DNA of 64,000 nt from an uncultured Mediterraneibacter sp. (GTDB lineage: Bacteria > Bacillota > Clostridia > Lachnospirales > Lachnospiraceae). Made by a program: the position numbers and the translations under genes. The DNA is taken from contig CAKRDD010000005.1 of the NCBI GenBank assembly GCA_934309345.1, forward strand, positions 1-64,000, read 5' to 3'. A model generated the notes under the pieces. That model was given only the letters and a program-made list of their open reading frames with translations, did not search any database and had not been told where the DNA came from. Positions 54,900 through 62,891 of this stretch are shown here, piece after piece (the stretch's first letter is position 1; each line of letters starts with the position of its first letter).

Positions 54900-55937
54900 C
54901 TACAGCATAATATCTTCTGGCTTTTGGGCTTCTTCCATCATCTTTTCTGATAAGCTTTTTTCTCTACATACTTCAGCATATTTTCTGGCATATTTCAGAA
55001 CCAAGTCTGGGCAAAATTCTTTTCCGTTACTTTTATGACTCAAATAATCTCCCAACGCTTCCGTTGCATATCTCAAAGCCTGTCTTTTTGGATCATCTTC
55101 TATATATGTTGGAAATTCCACTTCAAGATACAATGGATTAATATGTTCATGTGACCAGATTCCTGATTCTGTTAGTTTATAACAAATCATCTGTATATCT
55201 GAAAAATCAACATACCAATTTTTCTCTTCTATACGATTCAGATACCGATTCCAATCCGCTTCTCCCTCTACCAGAACATAATAGGAACCATTCCTTATAT
55301 CTTTTACCGGTGTACCAGCTTGTAATGGACAAGGCATTTTTATAAAATGATATTCGAATCGTTCCACTTGATAGCTATCTACAATTTTTTCATCTTCTGG
55401 AAGCTCGTAAGAATTGAATTGTTCTATTTCTCCACTCATATTTAAAGTAACAGATGCTACCGCAGTACCGTCATATGCACAGTATTCTTCCGTCTCAAAA
55501 CCCAAATTTGGATTTCCTCGCAACGGATTGCGTACAATTTCATCTGCATCTGTGGCTACAATCAACTGCTTACTTATCCGACATTTCAACTTATATGTCT
55601 GCATATGTTTTTTTGCATATTTTAAAGCTCTATTATAATCAGAGAAAAATCCACCATTTTCATATTCCAGATCTTCGACAACATAGACATATTTTCCGGA
55701 CTGATTATGGATAAATGTTTTAAATGTCCTTTTTTCATAATTCAACCGTTCGTTAATTTGTCTTCTTAGAGTTTCATCCTTCGTTTCTTCCAACAGCTCC
55801 TCCAAGGCATCTAAAATTTCCTGCCTGAATCTGCCTGATGCATTCCAGATTAAGGTTGCCTTCTGAAAATCTGTAAATGCAAAACCAATTTCTTCAAAAC
55901 ATTTTTTCATCCATTGAGATGGGACTATCTCAAACAT
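54900..55937 (-). CDS. Unknown 345-residue protein
   Basis: I do not recognise the family. The N-terminal ~80 residues are helical (CFEEIGFAFTDFQKATLIWN, EALEELLEETKDETLRRQIN). A central beta-rich part follows (GKYVYVVEDLEYENGGFF, DGTAVASVTLNMSGEI) and a helical end (YATEALGDYLSHKS). No metal or nucleotide motif is seen. The start is the ATG at 55937, after GGAGG. Confidence 0.78.
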   Translation of the reverse strand: MFEIVPSQWMKKCFEEIGFAFTDFQKATLIWNASGRFRQEILDALEELLEETKDETLRRQINERLNYEKRTFKTFIHNQSGKYVYVVEDLEYENGGFFSDYNRALKYAKKHMQTYKLKCRISKQLIVATDADEIVRNPLRGNPNLGFETEEYCAYDGTAVASVTLNMSGEIEQFNSYELPEDEKIVDSYQVERFEYHFIKMPCPLQAGTPVKDIRNGSYYVLVEGEADWNRYLNRIEEKNWYVDFSDIQMICYKLTESGIWSHEHINPLYLEVEFPTYIEDDPKRQALRYATEALGDYLSHKSNGKEFCPDLVLKYARKYAEVCREKSLSEKMMEEAQKPEDIML

Positions 55938-56018
55938 CTTACTTCCTCCATACACAATTCCCGTTCTACCGAACCTGGAAAAGTCGCAAACTATATCTTA
56001 TATCAACTCTCAAATTCT

Positions 56019-56243
56019 TCACGGATTTAACACTGGAAATAAAGAAGCCCATTCTCTATGATAGTTAAGATTATTTAACTCAGGTCCGTAAAATTGATAA
56101 GATCTACCATCTTCAGCAATCATAATCACGCCCCCTAGTCCACCCATTCCAGATGGCGCACGAAACCCATAGGCAACAATTTTCTCAAATAATTCTTCTG
56201 TCAAATCTGATAATTTTAACTGTATTCTATCTTCAAATTTCAT
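56019..56243 (-). CDS. Small unknown protein
   Basis: The 74-residue protein is soluble, with a Gly-rich centre (APSGMGGLGGVIMIAEDG). It sits 15 bp downstream of the TerD-like gene with a ribosome site (GGAGGACGAGT) and so is probably real. The function is unknown. Confidence 0.65.
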   Translation of the reverse strand: MKFEDRIQLKLSDLTEELFEKIVAYGFRAPSGMGGLGGVIMIAEDGRSYQFYGPELNNLNYHREWASLFPVLNP

Positions 56244-56258
56244 ACTCGTCCTCCGCAG

Positions 56259-58307
56259 TTATTTTGCATCTTCCATTAACATCCGGATTTTTTCGAAATC
56301 ATATTCTCTTATTATCTGGGCTTCTTCAGTACATTTTACTTCGTGATCTGTTACCACCACATCTGCTTCCATAGGATCTTCAACAATTTTTTCTGCCATC
56401 ATAGAAAAGAAATCATACATATTCATAACATCTGTAAGATGAAAATAATCTGTCAAGAATGAAAGATTTGTATCTCCAGCCATCCTTGATTTACTATTTT
56501 TTGCTACATTAAGCCAGACAAATTCATTCGTGAAAAGATCGATTCCAAACAGATATGCAAAGGTACTCTCACAATTCACAAGATATGCCGATTTTACTGT
56601 CTTAGGTTCATATACTTGTCCACTATCATCCCAATCTCTCAGCATATACCCCGCCTTACAAAAGCATTCATTAAAGTTTTTCCCAGAATAAACGTTATCG
56701 CAAAAAATCAAATATCGATATTCAGAATACCGTGCCTTGAATTCCGGAAGATTGATATCAAAGTATTCAGAACCTCCCAGATAACCGCTTGTTTGATCAC
56801 CAGAATAGGTAATTGCTCCTGACTGGTGTCTCGACATCGTTCTCCAGGAAAATTCTCTCCGATTACCATCTTCTGTAAGTGCAAATACCGAAAGATCAAT
56901 ATCGTTCACCTTCTCCCAATAGGTAAATGCCCTTAGCTTTTTCCCCTCGTCTATTGGAATCCTGCTTCCTTTAGAAAGAACACCCAATCCTCCTTGCGAA
57001 GTATTTTCTGCTAATGGAAGTGTATAATTTTTCATGGAAGATTCAATATATACCTTTCCAAGTCGATTTCTAAGTTTCTCAGAAAGTTTTGAACGAATCA
57101 TTTTCCCAACTTCTTTTACCTGCTCTTCCGTAAGCCTGCTTTGACATTTCTCACTCTCCTCTGGTGTTTCATAATGAACCTTCATGAGATTATGCTGTGT
57201 AAACTTGAAAATACGTCCGTCCTTTCTCTGCACTCCTTCATATCTGAACAATAATTGCAGCAAAATCAATGTACTGCAATCCTCTGGGAATTCCGAAAGG
57301 AATGTTTGCTCATCTTCTCGATCCATACGACTGATAATATAATCCATATTTCGAAGCAATGCAGATGTTCCTTTCTTTTCCCGCAATAACTCTGCTGCTT
57401 GCTGATATCTGTTTTCCTGCATCAGCTTTTCAAACTCACTGTATACAGACTCATTGTCTTTCGTTCTCATGGCATGTACAAATATTTCCGCCTCTTCGTT
57501 TTTCGGCCGATAATGAATATGATGTAAGAACCCATTCCATAGTTGCTTCTTTTCATAACATGTACAAATATCGCACCTGTCACCTTGAAACATTCTGTCC
57601 AATAGTGCCGTTAAGAATTTTCTATCCTGATTTTTTAAATTCAGTTTTTTCGGATTATCATTGTGATAATACCGATAGTTTAATTCATCTACTATTTTCA
57701 TAACATCTGACAGATTCAAACTGTCTGCCAGTGAAAGATTTTTCGTGTCAATTAAAAGTCTTACACAGGTATTCTTTGATACAATATCCGGAATATTTTC
57801 AAGATGGTCCCGAATAAATGTAAGTACAAGCGTATACTGCCTCTCACTCAATGGTCGCGAACCTGATAATAAATCCTTCACAATCACTCGTACCGTTTCT
57901 TCTGCTTCTTCCTCCGTTTGTATCACAAATTCCTGTACTTCTGTCTCTTCCTGAAAAGCCGCACGTTCAAAATCTTTTTCAAACATAGACTGCCCCGGCT
58001 CTTCAAAATTGCCAAGCCCGTACGTATTAAAATAATGTGCAAGCTGATCAAATAATAATTCCTCTGTAGAAAGATTTCGGACACTCTGAGGGAATCCTCT
58101 ATAAAACGGTTTCGGAACATTTTCTCCAAATCTTTTTGATAGTTCTTTTACCATTCCGCAATGCACAAGCTCCCTGCCCTTTGTAATTTTTACGCCAAAG
58201 AAATGTGCCATTGCAAACAAGGTTTCAAAAACATGCTTTTCTTCTATCTCTTCATCACTGACAAGAATATGCTTTTCAAACAAATAGTCTTTGTATATTT
58301 CTTTCAT
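56259..58307 (-). CDS. Large protein with TerD-like C-terminal domain (MXAN_6230/SCO0930-like)
   Basis: The protein has 682 residues. The N-terminal ~400 residues are helical, HEAT-like (FYRGFPQSVRNLSTEELLFDQLAHYF, KFLTALLDRMF), with a CDICTC cysteine motif. The C-terminal ~220 residues resemble TerD/cAMP-binding-like beta-sandwiches (KLRAFTYWEKVNDIDLSVFAL, SGYLGGSEYFDINLP, YLIFCDNVYSGKNFNECF). The family name is recalled from memory. It lies directly downstream of the tRNA-like RNA and could be its protein partner (inference). The start follows AAAGAGG. Confidence 0.7.
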   Translation of the reverse strand: MKEIYKDYLFEKHILVSDEEIEEKHVFETLFAMAHFFGVKITKGRELVHCGMVKELSKRFGENVPKPFYRGFPQSVRNLSTEELLFDQLAHYFNTYGLGNFEEPGQSMFEKDFERAAFQEETEVQEFVIQTEEEAEETVRVIVKDLLSGSRPLSERQYTLVLTFIRDHLENIPDIVSKNTCVRLLIDTKNLSLADSLNLSDVMKIVDELNYRYYHNDNPKKLNLKNQDRKFLTALLDRMFQGDRCDICTCYEKKQLWNGFLHHIHYRPKNEEAEIFVHAMRTKDNESVYSEFEKLMQENRYQQAAELLREKKGTSALLRNMDYIISRMDREDEQTFLSEFPEDCSTLILLQLLFRYEGVQRKDGRIFKFTQHNLMKVHYETPEESEKCQSRLTEEQVKEVGKMIRSKLSEKLRNRLGKVYIESSMKNYTLPLAENTSQGGLGVLSKGSRIPIDEGKKLRAFTYWEKVNDIDLSVFALTEDGNRREFSWRTMSRHQSGAITYSGDQTSGYLGGSEYFDINLPEFKARYSEYRYLIFCDNVYSGKNFNECFCKAGYMLRDWDDSGQVYEPKTVKSAYLVNCESTFAYLFGIDLFTNEFVWLNVAKNSKSRMAGDTNLSFLTDYFHLTDVMNMYDFFSMMAEKIVEDPMEADVVVTDHEVKCTEEAQIIREYDFEKIRMLMEDAK

Positions 58308-58341
58308 GCCCGCACCTCTTTCTACTACTATACTTTAATCA

Positions 58342-58405
58342 ATGCCGACTAATCTTGCCACTCAAATACACCTAATTCGAAGTAAGTAACAATAGCTGTC
58401 GGCAT
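58342..58405 (-). ncRNA. 8-bp long-range hairpin 3' of the tRNA-like RNA
   Basis: ATGCCGAC and GTCGGCAT (58342-58349 with 58398-58405) form a perfect 8-bp stem around a 48-base loop. It lies between the tRNA-like RNA and the start of the TerD-like gene and may protect or delimit the RNA. Confidence 0.45.
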
Positions 58406-58408
58406 CCT

Positions 58409-58532
58409 TTTGGCGATATTATCGGATTAAATCTGCGCTCTACCAACTGAGCTACAGAACTTTTAAAGTTCTGGTGGGAGTCGAACCCACGACAACAAAC
58501 TCCCAAAGAAGTAAATCCGATTAGCTGCCAAA
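58409..58532 (-). ncRNA. Circularly permuted tRNA-like RNA (Y-RNA/YrlA-like topology)
   Basis: Read 5' to 3' on the minus strand. Outer stem strand 58527-58532 pairs with 58409-58414 (TTTGGC/GCCAAA). Stem 58514-58521 pairs with 58421-58428 (ATCGGATT/AATCCGAT). A 13-base bulge ends in TTTGGGA. The anticodon-like stem 58496-58500 pairs with 58431-58435 (two G-U pairs). Then a 5-base variable loop, a T arm GTGGG-TTCGACT-CCCAC (58474-58490), a 7-bp acceptor CAGAACT/AGTTCTG closed by the linker TTAAA (58462-58466), bases TA, and a D arm GCTC-AGTTGGTA-GAGC (58437-58452). All tRNA tertiary landmarks are present, but the 3' half precedes the 5' half and no CCA end exists. It cannot be an ordinary tRNA. 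Confidence 0.88.
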
Positions 58533-58629
58533 TTCTTTCTACTTATACTTTTAAGATAAAACCTTTTCTGTTTCTTATATGACGTTTAGTATTAAAACTA
58601 TTGTACATCATTGCCCTAAATTTCCGCTT

Positions 58630-59187
58630 CTACTCCTGCCAGAATTTTCCATTTTGATAGCCTTCCAACAGTTTTTCCCTCATATCGTTGTACCAGGCTC
58701 TCAACGTTGATTGTAAATAATATATTTCGTCTTTTCCATTTTTATCGCTTTCTAAAATAGTACCAGTTTGTACATCCATATGAAAAATGATTTTTCCTTT
58801 GTCTCCACCATAATACTCCATTGTCAAATAGTCATCTGTATCCTTTGCAAATACCATAATACTGTCATAAATAATAGATATGAGACGATATTCCGGGTTC
58901 CACCATAATTCTTTTATATCTATCTCAGTTTTCTCTATCGGTAACCATGCCAACACACTATCAAATTCTAAAACTCCTCCTCGACTTTGTCTGAAACTTC
59001 CAGGTATTTTCCCGTGATCAGTACTCCATAACCCTGTATCCCAACAACCAGCACTTAGATGCCCATCTTTTTCAACAATCAAACAAACCTCAAAATCATC
59101 AGGAAGCCTGTCTTTTATATAATTAAAGCCTTTCAATGTTACTTCTCCTGGCTTATTTGATATAGCAAATGCTTCATTTGTAATCAT
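58630..59187 (-). CDS. Unknown 185-residue protein upstream of the tRNA-like RNA
   Basis: I do not recognise this family. It is soluble, rich in Trp and acidic residues (LSAGCWDTGLWSTDHGKI, FDSVLAWLPIE, IKELWWNPEYR). The start is the ATG at 59187, nine bases after AAAGGAG. It lies between the GyrA-like gene (156-bp gap) and the tRNA-like RNA (97 bp). Confidence 0.78.
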   Translation of the reverse strand: MITNEAFAISNKPGEVTLKGFNYIKDRLPDDFEVCLIVEKDGHLSAGCWDTGLWSTDHGKIPGSFRQSRGGVLEFDSVLAWLPIEKTEIDIKELWWNPEYRLISIIYDSIMVFAKDTDDYLTMEYYGGDKGKIIFHMDVQTGTILESDKNGKDEIYYLQSTLRAWYNDMREKLLEGYQNGKFWQE

Positions 59188-59343
59188 GCTTGTTTCTCCT
59201 TTATTATTTATATAGTGCATCATTGATTCAACGCAAGGTCTGTGAAAAATAAATCTTTTTCAACAGTTCTACTGACACTCCTTCTCCAAATATTGTTTTT
59301 ATTACTACCTTACAAGCCTCTTCACAATATCCATTTTTTCTAT

Positions 59344-60219
59344 TTAAAGTTCTGGGAAACAATTTATCTGTTCAAGTAAATCTTGTAACTCATTTTCAAT
59401 TTTCTCTTTTTCATCTTCAGAAAATAATCTCACACGCATATCAATAATGGTCTGAGCCTGAAATTTCGAAAATGAAAACTGATTCATTAATTGTATCTTA
59501 GCGTTGAGACTGTCCTTTGAATGTTCCATTAAATAGAAAACCTGTCCTTGATGATCCTGAGCCCACTTTATCGCCTCCACAAATTCAAGTCTTTTAGTCA
59601 ATTTTTTCCAATGTTCAATAATATATTCTGCAAAATCACCTAATACAACTCTGTCATCCCCTAGTGCCACCCTCCATTGGACTAATCGCCTTCCTGTTGC
59701 CTCTTCTATCAAAGCAGACAGCAAATTAATATCTGCAATAAATATGTCGTGACTCATAGAACGTTCTTTATTTCTTTGTCCCAATGCTTCAATCGGAAAA
59801 CTATCCCAATTTCTGTAATAACAATAGTCATTAGCGCTTCTCACTACTACGTCAAAAGCTTTTTTTATAGAAGCATTGATTTTAATATCATTTAATATAT
59901 TCTGCAAAACAGCATCAAAACTTATGCTATTTCGTTCTTCAAGTCGCTGATTAATTTCCTCCTCATGCTCAACTGGTATAATCATTCTTCCTTCAGAATT
60001 TCTAACCTGTCCCGCTTTTACCCAGTATTTACGCTGTAATTCTGAAGGAGTATCTTTTGCTAAACCATTAAATATTTCACCCTTATTTGTTTCAATAACA
60101 ATTGAAGTATTTGGATACCAGTTCTCAAAGAACTCAAACAAATTCATCATAAAAACATCCTTTCGCTCATCAAAAAACTCTTCATCCAAATCTTGTAAGT
60201 CAAACGTCTTATAGGTCAT
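59344..60219 (-). CDS. Protein with GyrA-type coiled-coil dimerisation segment
   Basis: The 291-residue protein has an unassigned N-terminal ~190 residues. The C-terminal ~90 residues (LEFVEAIKWAQDHQ, NAKIQLMNQFSFSKFQ, AQTIIDMRVRLFSEDEKEKI) strongly resemble the coiled-coil C-gate segment of DNA gyrase/topoisomerase IV subunit A (QAQAILDMRL). The catalytic Tyr domain and DNA-gate are absent, so it is not a topoisomerase. The ATG follows the NAD-kinase-like stop by one base, so the two are coupled. Confidence 0.78.
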   Translation of the reverse strand: MTYKTFDLQDLDEEFFDERKDVFMMNLFEFFENWYPNTSIVIETNKGEIFNGLAKDTPSELQRKYWVKAGQVRNSEGRMIIPVEHEEEINQRLEERNSISFDAVLQNILNDIKINASIKKAFDVVVRSANDYCYYRNWDSFPIEALGQRNKERSMSHDIFIADINLLSALIEEATGRRLVQWRVALGDDRVVLGDFAEYIIEHWKKLTKRLEFVEAIKWAQDHQGQVFYLMEHSKDSLNAKIQLMNQFSFSKFQAQTIIDMRVRLFSEDEKEKIENELQDLLEQINCFPEL

Positions 60220-60220
60220 A

Positions 60221-61168
60221 TTATTTCCTCACAAGAAATCCTTTTGTTTCTGCAACCTCAATGCTTACTTCAACACCGGCATTAAACTTTATAGCATCAG
60301 CTTCCATTCCATCTGAAAAGATCACACCGTTTTCCGGCATTTTGGACAGTACCTTGAACAGATCTCCTTCCTCAAGCATTCCAAATACGATGGAGGCACC
60401 AGTGGTATTTGACGGGAATGGTTCTCTAACGACAAAACTCAGCTTCTTTTCATCCCATCCAACCGCGTTGTATTCACAACTGTCATCAAATCCAAACAGC
60501 CCACATGCTGCCTGAGCTTGTGCCATTACGGACTTATACCATCCGGACTGTCCAATCCCGGTCGAGATGATAATACCGGATGAAGACTGGGATTCTGTTA
60601 CGACTCTTCCCCTGTCATGACGCGTAGTTAGATCATATCGTGCCGATGTATGCGATTTTGGTCCAATGAAGAAATCGTTTACCGCAAGCATTTCCTGTCC
60701 ATCATTGGTCACAGCCTTTGCCATAGTAACCGTTTTCACATCACAGTCACCCTCTATCGTCTTTGGGATTATTGTTTCGAGTTCTCCTGCCTCGAAAGGA
60801 AGCAGTATCCCATCCCACCTCGTCGGATCGGGATTGACACCGATTATCTTCTGTCCGCTTAAATACTTCATTGTATTGCAAACCAAGCCGTCTCTACCGA
60901 CAGTGATCACAATGTCATCTTTACTAAATACCATATTGGGAACAAACTCTCTATCAACCACAGTAACCCTTGCGTATCTGTCGGCGATCTGTTTTACCAC
61001 GGATAGTGACTTCTGATATGTCTCATCTTCCAACTCATAATCGGAAAAGTCCGCCCCCATATGCTCTATATGAAACCTAGCCTGTGCCTTTGTATTGTAT
61101 TTGTACAGAAGTTCCTGAAGGCGGCTCTTCTGTGTCACAAGAACGATCTTATTTGCATTTTTATCCAT
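60221..61168 (-). CDS. NAD-kinase-like protein with altered active-site motifs
   Basis: The 315-residue protein follows the NAD kinase/diacylglycerol kinase fold: VITVGRDGLVCNTM stands where GGDGT is usual, IIGVNPDPTRWDG for the NxGxLG loop, AVNDFFIGP for the ALNE loop, and STGIGQSGW for STPTGSTAY. The second Gly of GGDG is Arg and the Thr is Leu, so ordinary NAD kinase activity is doubtful. It lies between SPFH and the GyrA-like gene, all coupled closely. Confidence 0.85.
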   Translation of the reverse strand: MDKNANKIVLVTQKSRLQELLYKYNTKAQARFHIEHMGADFSDYELEDETYQKSLSVVKQIADRYARVTVVDREFVPNMVFSKDDIVITVGRDGLVCNTMKYLSGQKIIGVNPDPTRWDGILLPFEAGELETIIPKTIEGDCDVKTVTMAKAVTNDGQEMLAVNDFFIGPKSHTSARYDLTTRHDRGRVVTESQSSSGIIISTGIGQSGWYKSVMAQAQAACGLFGFDDSCEYNAVGWDEKKLSFVVREPFPSNTTGASIVFGMLEEGDLFKVLSKMPENGVIFSDGMEADAIKFNAGVEVSIEVAETKGFLVRK

Positions 61169-61219
61169 TTATCCCCCTTCTCCGGCGGATTCGATATGGA
61201 ATCCGCCGGAATCATATAA

Positions 61220-62179
61220 TCAAATACGCTTACTGCTGCTAGCAGATGTGAGCGTTTCCAGTAGATCCGGCGAAATACTCAGATTGCCAATCTTATCCGA
61301 GTTTTCCGCAAGGCTGTTGAAGGCTTTTGCGATCAAAGTTTTACTATCCATCCCGGATAAGAGGATCGCTAATAGTACATCTTTGTTAACGGAACTAAAC
61401 GCCCCCAGTGCAACTTCATTGGCATAGGCTTTAGCGTCCGCCCTTTCTTTCGTAACCTTGCTCTCAAGCCCCACTTCTTCCAAGGCATTTTTATGTCTTA
61501 GCATCTGATTGGTATGTTCCTTCTCAGCAACCTTTATCTCAGAGTTTAGTTCATTTTCCTTAACGATCCGTTCCTGATCTATCGCTGCATTTCTTCTCTC
61601 GTAGATCGCATCATCCTGCTGTTGGAAAATCTTCTCTCTTGTAGCCGCCTCTAATGCCTTTTTCATATCTAAGGAAGGCGAAACCGCCAGGATGGATACT
61701 GTGACAACCTCTAATCCCAGTTCCTTAATAGCCTCGTTTGATGTCATCTCCTGCGTAAGAAATGCGGCAAGTTCTTCTTGGGAATGAATAACCGCCTTTA
61801 CATCTCTGCCATTTACAAACTTGGATGCTGCTGTCTTTGCCAGGTTTGTGATCCGCTTTCCCATGACCTGCTTAGCCTCTACCCTTTTATTCTCGTGCTC
61901 TGTTTCGCCCGTGTACGAAAAGTCGATCATTCCAGCCACCTTTTCATAGTCACGGATAATATATGAAATATCTCCCTGAATATTGATGCCCTGAAAGTCC
62001 GAAGTCATCACATCATCAAAAGCAAAGAATGTGTCAAATGACACCGTGGGAACTACCGACATTCCCGTATTTAACGTATTACAGAAAAACGATAGTCCCA
62101 CACCTTGATTTACGATCTTTCCGTTCTTCATCACCAGAACATACTCATTCGGTTGAAACTTATAATGCTTAATTCCCAT
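61220..62179 (-). CDS. Soluble SPFH/Band-7 domain protein
   Basis: The 319-residue protein has an SPFH domain (residues ~10-190: QGINIQGDISYIIRDYEKVAGMID, KELGLEVVTVSILAVSP) followed by a coiled coil (EAATREKIFQQQDDAIYERR, EVAEKEH region) and a C-terminal helical cap. No membrane helix is present, unlike stomatins. Such proteins form ring scaffolds. Band-7 modules in RNA-repair loci have been linked to a tRNA-like RNA, which matches the element at 58409. The start follows AAGGAGG. Confidence 0.93.
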   Translation of the reverse strand: MGIKHYKFQPNEYVLVMKNGKIVNQGVGLSFFCNTLNTGMSVVPTVSFDTFFAFDDVMTSDFQGINIQGDISYIIRDYEKVAGMIDFSYTGETEHENKRVEAKQVMGKRITNLAKTAASKFVNGRDVKAVIHSQEELAAFLTQEMTSNEAIKELGLEVVTVSILAVSPSLDMKKALEAATREKIFQQQDDAIYERRNAAIDQERIVKENELNSEIKVAEKEHTNQMLRHKNALEEVGLESKVTKERADAKAYANEVALGAFSSVNKDVLLAILLSGMDSKTLIAKAFNSLAENSDKIGNLSISPDLLETLTSASSSKRI

Positions 62180-62265
62180 AGCGCATACCTCCTTATAGCC
62201 AGCAATATCCCATTATTTCTACAAATAGTTTCGCTGCTTTAATAAACTCCTCTTCTGTTATGTAA

Positions 62266-62745
62266 TCAAAATGCGTAAGCTTTAATGTAATCTCTGAAAA
62301 GTATCGCCTCAACCGCAGGTGTTCTAGATGCAAATTCAGCTCTCTCAATACCATTGGTAATCAATAACCTTTCCCATATTTTTTTATAATGTTCAAAATC
62401 AAACTTTTGATCATCCAGTATTACAAATTCTTCAATTTCCGGATGTAATTCAAGATACTCTTTTACGCCCTGTCCTCTTTTACGCTCTTTATCAATGGTA
62501 TGATCCGATATTTTCAATCCACACTGCTCGAGTTTTGATACAAGATATCTGTAATCGTCATGATTTCTATCCAGCACTTTCCAATCAGATGAAAGTACAA
62601 TGTCACCACCTCCACATTTTTCAATAGCATTTGCAAGGACTTTAACTCTTGCATCGTCTATCCCTGTGTATCCATAAGGTGTTCGTTTAACGGTTGTTCT
62701 TGTGTTCAAGACACCATCAATATCAAGAAATACTACAAACCTCAT
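62266..62745 (-). CDS. HAD-family phosphatase of the RNA-repair (Swiss Army Knife) type
   Basis: The 159-residue protein has HAD motif I FVVFLDIDGVLN at residues 3-14, motif II VLSSDWK, and the late VILDDQKFDFEH acidic motif. The compact form with FLDIDGVLN fits the HAD domains named after Swiss Army Knife RNA-repair proteins, which act on phosphate ends. The start is the ATG at 62745 after GGAGG. Its last third is duplicated at 43343. Confidence 0.88.
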   Translation of the reverse strand: MRFVVFLDIDGVLNTRTTVKRTPYGYTGIDDARVKVLANAIEKCGGGDIVLSSDWKVLDRNHDDYRYLVSKLEQCGLKISDHTIDKERKRGQGVKEYLELHPEIEEFVILDDQKFDFEHYKKIWERLLITNGIERAEFASRTPAVEAILFRDYIKAYAF

Positions 62746-62891
62746 TTGACATCCTCCTCGGCATATGCTTTTTTCTACTTTTTGTAAAAGCTTCATTGCT
62801 ATTTACTAATTCGGATTATAAAAAAAATCAGACAAACTTTGTCCAATTTTTTTCTATTAAAAGTCCAATTTTTATTTAAATTGTCTTTTTT

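Noticed and set aside
56259..58307. Ro60/TROVE protein as partner of the Y-like RNA
   Set aside because: The helical N-terminus is suggestive, but no vWA/MIDAS motif (DxSxS) is present; the C-terminus looks TerD-like instead.
58431..58461. Ordinary tRNA gene in the gap at 58.4 kb
   Set aside because: Acceptor, D arm and T arm are present but in permuted order, with no contiguous anticodon arm and no CCA end.
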